Origin: Flavobacterium sp.
GTDB lineage: Bacteria; Bacteroidota; Bacteroidia; Flavobacteriales; Flavobacteriaceae
NCBI RefSeq assembly: GCF_003525665.1
Contig: NZ_DQDX01000149.1
Location: forward strand, 13,540-22,234
Direction: 5' to 3'
Length of the DNA stretch: 8,695 nucleotides
The notes under the pieces are model-generated. The model saw only the letters and a program-made list of their open reading frames with translations, did no database searches and was not told the DNA's origin. Shown in pieces: positions 1 through 4,428 of this stretch; within the stretch, counting starts at the first letter, position 1, and the number at the start of each line of letters is the position of its first letter. Made by a program: the position numbers and the translations under genes.

Positions 1-57
1 AACTCGCTTCCCGATAAAAATCGGGAGAGCTCAAACAAATTTCAGTATCAGGGCTAG
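1..57 (-). repeat. Truncated flavobacterial inverted-repeat element, copy 1
   Basis: Read on the minus strand this begins TAGCCCTGAT (56 to 47), the same ten bases that open the element at 3107. It continues through a TTTGTTTGAGCTC arm to a perfect hairpin, CCCGAT (10-15) with ATCGGG (20-25) around an AAAA loop. CTC at 3-5 can pair with GAG at 27-29, so the stem seems to extend leftwards, but the window edge cuts the second arm off. It lies beyond the tsf terminator and overlaps no recognised gene. From memory, AGCCCTGAT or AGCCCCGAT followed by a long variable hairpin and a GGAAAGCAGG-like end is a common intergenic element in Flavobacterium; this was not verified by search. Confidence 0.5.
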
Positions 58-87
58 ATAGTAAACGTCTTTTGTAAAAATCAAGAT

Positions 88-123
88 AAAAAAAAACCTC
101 GATTCAATTAAGAACCGAGGTTT
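88..123 (-). terminator. Intrinsic terminator of the rplM-rpsI-rpsB-tsf operon
   Basis: On the minus strand, AAACCTCG (123 to 116) pairs with CGAGGTTT (101 to 94). After one mismatch three more pairs (103-105 with 112-114) close a six-base loop. The stem runs straight into nine T residues (96 to 88). A GC-containing stem followed by a long U tract 36 bases after the tsf stop is a classic rho-independent terminator and ends the translation operon. Confidence 0.9.
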
Positions 124-125
124 AT

Positions 126-158
126 ATCTAAAATTTAATATCTAAAATCTGATATTAA
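126..158. repeat. Degenerate heptamer tandem repeat (ATCTAAA)
   Basis: The spacer between the tsf stop and the terminator is built on a seven-base period: ATCTAAA (126-132), ATTTAAT (133-139), ATCTAAA (140-146), ATCTGAT (147-153), then ATTAAT. Two units are identical and the others diverge but stay in phase. It lies in the transcribed 3' untranslated region. No coding role is seen. It is one of four period-7 arrays in the window. Confidence 0.55.
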
Positions 159-983
159 TTATCCTAAAGCAACTCTTTTAAATCCTGTTACAACTAAATT
201 AGCATCAACAGATTTAATGTAGTTAGCAACGCTCATAGAACCATCTTTAATGTAATCTTGGTTTACTAAAGTGTTGTCTTTGTAGAAACGTTGAATTTTA
301 CCTTTAGAAATGTTTTCCAACATAGCTTCTGGTTTTCCTTCGGCACGTAATTGATCTTTAGCGATTTCAATTTCTTTTTCAATGATTGCAGCATCAACAC
401 CTTCCTCGTTAAGAGCAATTGGGTTCATTGCAGCAGCTTGCATTGCAACGTTTCTTGAAGCTTCTTCAGCACCTTCAACGTTAGCAGAAAGAGCAACTAA
501 AGTAGCGATTTTGTTACCAGCGTGAATGTAAGATCCAACGAAAGTTCCAGATAATCTCTCAAAAGAAGCAACTTCAATTTTCTCACCAATTACACCAGTT
601 TGCTCAATTAATTTATCAGCAACAGTGATTCCGTTAAAATCTGACGCTAAGAATTCTTCTTTAGTATCAAAGTTTAATGCTTGGTTAGCTAAATCTGTAG
701 CTAATTTTACGAAACCTTCATTTTTTCCAACGAAGTCAGTTTCGCAATTTAATGTGATAACAACACCAGATGTTTTGTCAGCGTTTACAACTGCAATAGC
801 TGCACCTTCTGTAGATTCTCTGTCAGATCTGTTAGCAGCAACTTTTTGACCTTTTTTTCTAAGGTTTTCAATTGCTAAATCAAAATCTCCGTCAGCTTCT
901 ACTAAAGCTTTTTTGCAGTCCATCATTCCTGCACCTGTGATTGTTCTTAATTTATTTACGTCTGCAGCAGTAATTGTTGCCAT
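159..983 (-). CDS. tsf: Translation elongation factor Ts (EF-Ts)
   Basis: EF-Ts is the cytoplasmic guanine-nucleotide exchange factor that releases GDP from EF-Tu. The 274-residue protein has the N-terminal UBA-like domain (about 1-55, with the GAGMMDCKKAL stretch at 17-27). The signature ETDFVGKNEGF follows at 81-91; its Asp-Phe pair is the part of the family that reaches the EF-Tu nucleotide site. Core-domain blocks MQAAAMNPIAL (181-191) and QDYIKD (242-247) are also present. The length fits the family (E. coli about 283). The ATG follows an A-rich stretch typical of Bacteroidota genes, which usually lack a strong Shine-Dalgarno. It is last in the operon, 142 bases after rpsB, and the classic rpsB-tsf pairing supports the call. 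The gene looks intact. Confidence 0.98.
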   Translation of the reverse strand: MATITAADVNKLRTITGAGMMDCKKALVEADGDFDLAIENLRKKGQKVAANRSDRESTEGAAIAVVNADKTSGVVITLNCETDFVGKNEGFVKLATDLANQALNFDTKEEFLASDFNGITVADKLIEQTGVIGEKIEVASFERLSGTFVGSYIHAGNKIATLVALSANVEGAEEASRNVAMQAAAMNPIALNEEGVDAAIIEKEIEIAKDQLRAEGKPEAMLENISKGKIQRFYKDNTLVNQDYIKDGSMSVANYIKSVDANLVVTGFKRVALG

Positions 984-1020
984 TTTGTTTTTTATTTTAA
1001 GATTAAAAATTTAAAAGTAA

Positions 1021-1118
1021 AAATTCCAATTTTTAAATTCCAAATTCCAATTTTAAAAAATCATCAACATTGAGTTACCGATTTTTTTTGGAATTTGGAA
1101 TTTATAAAATTGGAATTT
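1021..1118. repeat. Long inverted repeat of heptamer units in the rpsB-tsf spacer
   Basis: AAATTCCAAATTCCAA (1035-1050) is the exact reverse complement of 1088-1103 (16 bp). Outside it, AAATTCCAATTTT (1021-1033) is the exact reverse complement of 1106-1118. One extra T-A pair and a one-base bulge connect the two, so about 30 pairs can form around a 37-base loop. The left arm is in phase with a seven-base period (AAATTCC, AATTTTT, AAATTCC, AAATTCC), and the right arm repeats TTGGAAT. It occupies most of the 142-base spacer between the rpsB stop and the tsf start. It could act as an mRNA stability or processing hairpin, or as a partial terminator between the two genes; these roles are inference. 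Confidence 0.75.
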
Positions 1119-1125
1119 ATTTTAT

Positions 1126-1947
1126 TTATTCTTCAGATTTAGTTTCTTCTGTAGCTTCAACTTCTGTAGCAGGAGTTTCAACAACAGCAGCAACTTCTGG
1201 AGCAGCAACAGCTTCTACTGCTTCAACTTCTGTAGCTTCATCACCTTCTTTTTCAGAAGTTCTGTTAGCTAATCCGTCTTTTACAGCGTCTGTTACTAAT
1301 GATAAAATTTTATCGATTGATTTAGAAGCATCATCATTTGATGGAATTACATAATCTACCTCACGTGGGTCAGAGTTTGTATCAACCATTGCAAAAACTG
1401 GAATGTTTAATTTTTGTGCTTCTTTTATTGCGATGTGTTCAGCTTTGATATCTACTACGAATAATGCAGCAGGTAATCTTGACATATCAGCGATAGAACC
1501 TAAGTTCTTGTCTAATTTTGCACGTAAACGATCTACTTGAAGTCTTTCTTTTTTAGAAAGCGTCATGAAAGTACCGTCTTTTTTCATTCTATCAATAGTA
1601 GCCATTTTTTTAACAGCTTTACGGATAGTAACGAAGTTTGTTAACATACCACCAGGCCATCTTTCTGTGATGTATGGCATGTTACATGCAGCTGCTTTTT
1701 CAGCAACGATGTCTTTAGCTTGTTTTTTGGTAGCTACGAAAAGTATTTTTCTACCAGATGCTGCAATTTTTTTCATAGCTTCGTTAGCTTCTTCAATTTT
1801 TGCAGCAGTTTTATATAGGTTAATGATGTGAATACCATTACGTTCCATATAAATGTAAGGAGCCATGTTTGGATCCCATTTACGAGTCATGTGTCCAAAG
1901 TGTACACCTGCTTCTAATAATTCTTTAACGTCAATTTTGTTTGCCAT
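1126..1947 (-). CDS. rpsB: 30S ribosomal protein S2
   Basis: S2 is a late-assembling small-subunit protein that sits between the head and body of the 30S subunit. The 273-residue product carries the family signatures GVHFGHMTRKWDPNM (14-28), RWPGGMLTNF (96-105) and DTNSDPREVDYVIPSNDDA (189-207). After the conserved core ends near residue 228 there is a tail of about 45 residues rich in Glu, Ala, Val and Thr. It is strongly acidic, low in complexity and probably disordered. The ATG is preceded by a structured 176-base spacer (see the leader entry). S2 is known to repress its own rpsB-tsf mRNA in gammaproteobacteria; a similar control here is inferred. The gene is intact, and its position between rpsI and tsf is usual for Bacteroidota. 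Confidence 0.98.
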   Translation of the reverse strand: MANKIDVKELLEAGVHFGHMTRKWDPNMAPYIYMERNGIHIINLYKTAAKIEEANEAMKKIAASGRKILFVATKKQAKDIVAEKAAACNMPYITERWPGGMLTNFVTIRKAVKKMATIDRMKKDGTFMTLSKKERLQVDRLRAKLDKNLGSIADMSRLPAALFVVDIKAEHIAIKEAQKLNIPVFAMVDTNSDPREVDYVIPSNDDASKSIDKILSLVTDAVKDGLANRTSEKEGDEATEVEAVEAVAAPEVAAVVETPATEVEATEETKSEE

Positions 1948-1950
1948 TGT

Positions 1951-2048
1951 GTAATAGTTTACGTTCCGTGATTAGCAATTTTCAAGTAGTCACTTTCGAT
2001 ATGTCTTGAAAATTTAGATGCTAAACTAATTCCCTTTTTACAAGGAAT
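1951..2048 (-). promoter_or_regulatory. Candidate structured rpsB mRNA leader
   Basis: Immediately upstream of rpsB the minus strand can form two hairpins. The first is ATTCC (2048 to 2044) with GGAAT (2033 to 2029), plus pairs across a bulged C. The second has a perfect 10-bp stem, AATTTTCAAG (2014 to 2005) with CTTGAAAATT (1986 to 1977), around an 18-base loop. It is extended by TTAGC (2024 to 2020) pairing with GCTAA (1976 to 1972). TAGTTTA (2028 to 2022) is also complementary to TAAACTA (1961 to 1955), just before the ATG. That helix shares bases 2022-2024 with the extended stem, so the two are partly exclusive. This layout suits translational feedback by S2. No perfect TAnnTTTG promoter was found in the spacer. 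Confidence 0.5.
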
Positions 2049-2100
2049 ATCGACAACTTTGTTTTAAATTCTATTTTAATTGTAAAAATGTATCTGAAAA

Positions 2101-2125
2101 AATATTCTGATAAATATCGAATATT
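2101..2125 (-). terminator. Weak hairpin with T tract at the rpsI stop codon
   Basis: On the minus strand AATATTC (2125 to 2119) pairs with GAATATT (2107 to 2101), with three further inner pairs past a bulge, and the stem is followed by a short T run. The 5' arm overlaps the rpsI stop codon (2126-2124). The stem is almost all A/T, so it is at best a partial terminator or RNA-processing site separating rplM-rpsI from rpsB-tsf. Confidence 0.3.
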
Positions 2126-2510
2126 AACGTTTCGAGAATTGGAATCTCTTTCTCGCTTTTTTCTGACCGAATTTTTTACGTTCTACCATTCTTGGATCTC
2201 TTGTAAGTAATCCTTCTGGTTTAAGGATAGCTCTGTTTTCTGCATCAACTTCACACATTACGCGTGCTAATGCCATTCTTACAGCTTCTGCTTGTCCTGT
2301 TGAACCACCACCATATACATTTACTTTTACGTCAAAGTTAGTTACATTTTCTGTCATAGACATTGGTTGTAATACTTTGTACTGTAAAGTAGCAGTTGGG
2401 AAGTAAGTTGCAAATTCTTTTTTGTTTACAGTGATTTTTCCTGTACCTTCAGTAACATAAACACGTGCAACAGCACATTTTCTTCTACCGATTTTGTGAA
2501 TAACTCCCAT
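2124..2510 (-). CDS. rpsI: 30S ribosomal protein S9
   Basis: S9 sits in the head of the 30S subunit, and its C-terminal tail reaches the P-site tRNA. The 128-residue protein starts with the usual basic block (IGRRKCAVARV, 7-17). It contains the signature GGGSTGQAEAVRMALAR (67-83) and ends in a basic tail finishing QFSKR, which includes the conserved terminal Ser-Lys-Arg. The length matches the family (E. coli 130). Its ATG overlaps the rplM stop codon by one base (TAATG), indicating tight translational coupling in the rplM-rpsI pair. The gene is complete and unremarkable. Confidence 0.98.
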   Translation of the reverse strand: MGVIHKIGRRKCAVARVYVTEGTGKITVNKKEFATYFPTATLQYKVLQPMSMTENVTNFDVKVNVYGGGSTGQAEAVRMALARVMCEVDAENRAILKPEGLLTRDPRMVERKKFGQKKARKRFQFSKR

Positions 2511-2965
2511 TACTTTAAGTCGTTAAGGTTAACGGTTTTTGGTTGTTGAGCGCCATGTTTGTGCTCAGTACCAACATTTACATCTAAGTTGCGGAATAAT
2601 TGTGATCCTAATTTGTTTTTAGGTAACATTCCTTTTACAGCTTTTTCTACTAATAATGCAGGGTTTTTTTGTTGCATAACTTTAGCAGTTAAACTTCTTT
2701 GTCCTCCTGGATAACCTGTGTGTCTGATGTACGTTTTGTCATCCAACTTGTTACCTGTAAGGTTAATTTTCTCTGCGTTGATAACAATTACGTTATCTCC
2801 ACAGTCAACGTGCGGTGAGTAACTTGGCTTGTATTTACCTCTTAAAAGCATCGCGACTTTTGAAGCAAAACGACCTAAGTTATGACCTTCAGCGTCTACA
2901 ACAATCCACTGTTTTTCAGCTGTGGCTTTGTTGGCAGAAACTGTTTTGTAGCTTAATGCGTCCAT
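2510..2965 (-). CDS. rplM: 50S ribosomal protein L13
   Basis: L13 is an early-assembling large-subunit protein that binds 23S rRNA. The 151-residue protein shows WIVVDAEGHNLGRFAS (20-35), the central block GKYKPSYSPHVDCGDNVIVI (43-62) and the C-terminal GMLPKNKLGSQLFRNL region (112-127), all characteristic of the family. It is slightly longer than E. coli L13 (142), mainly through about ten extra residues at the N terminus. It is the first gene of the operon, with a near-consensus promoter about 45 bases upstream and an A/T-rich leader of roughly 36 bases. Confidence 0.98.
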   Translation of the reverse strand: MDALSYKTVSANKATAEKQWIVVDAEGHNLGRFASKVAMLLRGKYKPSYSPHVDCGDNVIVINAEKINLTGNKLDDKTYIRHTGYPGGQRSLTAKVMQQKNPALLVEKAVKGMLPKNKLGSQLFRNLDVNVGTEHKHGAQQPKTVNLNDLK

Positions 2966-3008
2966 AATATTATTTTAATTAAACATTCCATTCCCAATTA
3001 AGGGAGTG

Positions 3009-3039
3009 CAAAAGTACAATTATTTATTATATATGCAAA
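3009..3039 (-). promoter_or_regulatory. Bacteroidota housekeeping promoter for rplM operon
   Basis: On the minus strand TTTG (3039 to 3036) is followed by exactly 19 bases and then TACTTTTG (3016 to 3009), a full match to the Bacteroidota -33/-7 consensus TTG...TAnnTTTG. Transcription should begin near 3002, giving a leader of about 36 bases to the rplM ATG at 2965. It is the clearest promoter in the window and fits a highly expressed ribosomal operon. Confidence 0.85.
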
Positions 3040-3099
3040 AAGGATTTCAATTTTTAATTATTATTTTGAATTATAACGATTTATAGTATCCAAATTGAC

Positions 3100-3176
3100 G
3101 GCTAAATAGCCCTGATTGGAAGGAAAAACCTTTGCTTTTTTGCAAAGTTTTGGGAGGAAAGCAGGAAAATGGATTA
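3100..3176 (+). repeat. Inverted-repeat element with TAGCCCTGAT motif, copy 2
   Basis: GGCTAAATAGCC (3100-3111) forms a small palindrome. It overlaps TAGCCCTGAT (3107-3116), the ten bases also found at the left window edge. A central perfect hairpin, CTTTGC (3130-3135) with GCAAAG (3142-3147) around six T residues, follows. CCTG (3111-3114) can pair with CAGG (3162-3165) as an outer stem, enclosing GGAAGG and GGGAGG purine tracts. The right side, GGAAAGCAGGA (3156-3166), matches what I recall of the 3' end of a frequent flavobacterial intergenic element. It fills most of the 278-base gap between the divergent rplM and lacI-type genes. Whether it acts as RNA, a protein-binding site or a passive repeat is unknown. 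Confidence 0.5.
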
Positions 3177-3216
3177 CAAAAATGCGCAAACCATTCGCTA
3201 CTATCCATAATTTTCA

Positions 3217-3224
3217 TAAATTTA
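3217..3224 (+). promoter_or_regulatory. Possible -7 element for the LacI-family gene
   Basis: TAAATTTA matches TAnnTTTG at every position but the last, 19 bases before the ATG. The expected TTG about 19-21 bases upstream is not clear (TTCG at 3194-3197). An ATG-TAA start-stop (3237-3242) lies between it and the gene. Weak evidence. Confidence 0.25.
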
Positions 3225-3243
3225 CACCTTATATATATGTAAA

Positions 3244-4266
3244 ATGAAATCGAAAGCCACATTAAAGCAAATAGCAAAGGAACTTGGAGTTTCTGTTTCA
3301 ACCGTTTCTAAAGCACTGAATGACAGTCCGGAGATTAGTGAGCCAACTAAAATTCGTGTGCAGGAATATGCGAAGCTGAAAAATTATAAACCCAACGTTA
3401 TTGGATTGAACTTGAAAAACCGTTCTACAAAGACGATTGGTGTGATTATTCCAAATATATTAAATCAGTTTTTTGCTAAGGTTTTTACCGGAATTGAAAA
3501 AGTTGCCGATGAAAAAGGTTACAAAGTAATTACGTGTATTTCTAATGAATCGTTAGAAAAAGAAATTAGTGCGCTAGAAATGTTGAGTAATGGGACAATT
3601 GATGGTTTTATATTATCAATATCGGAAGAAGCTCAAAAGTTTCAAAAGTTTGATCATTTTAAATCGATTATTAATGAAGGAACGCCAATAGTGATGTTCG
3701 ATAGAATCGCTGACGAGGTAAATTGCGATAAAGTAATTGTTGACGATTTGGATTCTGCTGTGAATGCTACAGAACATTTGATTAAAACTGGTTGTAAAAA
3801 GATTGCTTTATTTTCGTCAATTGATAATTTGAGTGTAGGAAAATTAAGAACTGAAGGCTACAAAAAAGCATTAGAATCAGCTGGAATTAAAGTAGATGAA
3901 AAATTAATCGTTCTTGCCGAAACCGTAGAAGATTTTGACGCGAAATTAGTAGGCTTTTTCGAAAAAAATAAAGTGGATGCAGTGTTTGCTCTTGATGAAC
4001 ATGCCTCTGTAATGGCAATGAAAATGGGAATTAAAAAAGGACTAAAAATTCCTGAAGAACTTTCTGTTATAGGTTTTGCAGATGGAGTTTGGTCAAGAAG
4101 ATATACGCCAAGCTTGTCTACAGTTAGTCAACATGGACCAGAAATTGGTGAAGTAGCAACCAAAATGCTGATAGATAAACTAGAGAGTAAAGAAGAAGTG
4201 TACAATCATAAAACTACCATTGTAAAAACGGAACTACGTCAACGAGAATCGACTAGGAAGTTATAA
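3244..4266 (+). CDS. LacI/GalR-family transcriptional regulator
   Basis: This is a cytoplasmic DNA-binding regulator, normally a repressor released or activated by a small sugar-like ligand. The 340-residue protein has the family's N-terminal helix-turn-helix (TLKQIAKELGVSVSTVSKAL, 6-25). A hinge follows (YKPNVIGLNL, 48-57, with Leu57 at the usual minor-groove position), then a periplasmic-binding-protein-like core. The core shows TIGVIIPNILNQFF (64-77), the DGFILS block (120-125), FALDEHASVMAM (248-259), SVIGFADG (274-281) and the LSTVSQHG segment (291-298). The length is normal and the gene intact. It has its own terminator. No sugar-utilisation genes adjoin it, so its ligand and regulon cannot be read from context. 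The only close gene on the strand is the DUF5916 protein. No clear LacI-type operator palindrome was seen upstream of either gene. Confidence 0.93.
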   Translation: MKSKATLKQIAKELGVSVSTVSKALNDSPEISEPTKIRVQEYAKLKNYKPNVIGLNLKNRSTKTIGVIIPNILNQFFAKVFTGIEKVADEKGYKVITCISNESLEKEISALEMLSNGTIDGFILSISEEAQKFQKFDHFKSIINEGTPIVMFDRIADEVNCDKVIVDDLDSAVNATEHLIKTGCKKIALFSSIDNLSVGKLRTEGYKKALESAGIKVDEKLIVLAETVEDFDAKLVGFFEKNKVDAVFALDEHASVMAMKMGIKKGLKIPEELSVIGFADGVWSRRYTPSLSTVSQHGPEIGEVATKMLIDKLESKEEVYNHKTTIVKTELRQRESTRKL

Positions 4267-4284
4267 AATAATTTAAAGTTTAGT

Positions 4285-4317
4285 AAAAAACCATCGCAAA
4301 ACGTGATGGTTTTTTTA
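4285..4317 (+). terminator. Intrinsic terminator of the LacI-family gene
   Basis: CCATC (4291-4295) pairs with GATGG (4305-4309). G-T and C-G pairs inside close a five-base loop, and flanking A and T runs extend the stem. Seven T residues (4310-4316) follow. It starts 19 bases after the stop codon, so the next gene is probably transcribed separately. The A and T runs on both sides could let it work in either direction. Confidence 0.85.
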
Positions 4318-4389
4318 TGCTCGAAAGTTAAATTTTTTATTTTGTGTTTTGAAAGTGTAACAATTGGTGAAAATGGGTGTCTATTATTT

Positions 4390-4428
4390 CAATCATCAAT
4401 CATCAATCATCAATCATCAATCAATCAT
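4390..4428 (+). repeat. CAATCAT heptamer tandem array abutting a start codon
   Basis: Four perfect head-to-tail CAATCAT units (4390-4417) are followed by a shortened CAAT and a fifth CAATCAT (4422-4428). The last AT of the array forms the first two bases of the ATG of the DUF5916 gene (4427-4429). ATCATCAAT recurs seven bases later inside the signal-peptide codons. The array occupies the ribosome-binding region, and no A-rich or Shine-Dalgarno-like leader separates it from the start. It is the most regular of the four period-7 arrays. A change of copy number would alter the leader length by seven bases, which is not a multiple of three. Confidence 0.85.

Noticed and set aside
625..849. Plus-strand open frame of 74 codons
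   Set aside because: It lies wholly antisense to the conserved EF-Ts core and has no recognisable features.
1070..1354. Plus-strand open frame of 94 codons rich in Ser, Ala and Thr
   Set aside because: It is the antisense shadow of the repetitive rpsB tail; the real S2 frame covers it.
1565..1831. Plus-strand open frame of 88 codons with hydrophobic stretches
   Set aside because: It lies antisense inside rpsB; hydrophobicity arises from the complement of Lys/Ala/Glu-rich codons.
3061..3243. LacI-type operator near the regulator's own promoter
   Set aside because: No central-CG palindrome of the usual LacI/GalR type was found; the CTTTGC/GCAAAG hairpin has a six-base T loop and fits the repeat element better.
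3071..3301. Minus-strand open frame of 76 codons between rplM and the LacI-family gene
   Set aside because: It overlaps the first 58 bases of the LacI gene, including helix-turn-helix codons, crosses the inverted-repeat element and resembles no family.
4364..4426. N-terminal extension of the DUF5916 protein (TTG 4364 or ATG 4373)
   Set aside because: It would place about 20 polar residues encoded by the tandem repeat before a normal signal peptide; the ATG at 4427 is the better start. Kept only as a phase-variation consideration.
4267..4426. Promoter for the DUF5916 gene (TATTTTG at 4338-4344)
   Set aside because: The spacing inside the motif is one base short of TAnnTTTG and no suitable TTG was found; not strong enough to list.
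4390..4428. CRISPR array
   Set aside because: Units are seven bases long with no spacers, and no cas genes are present.
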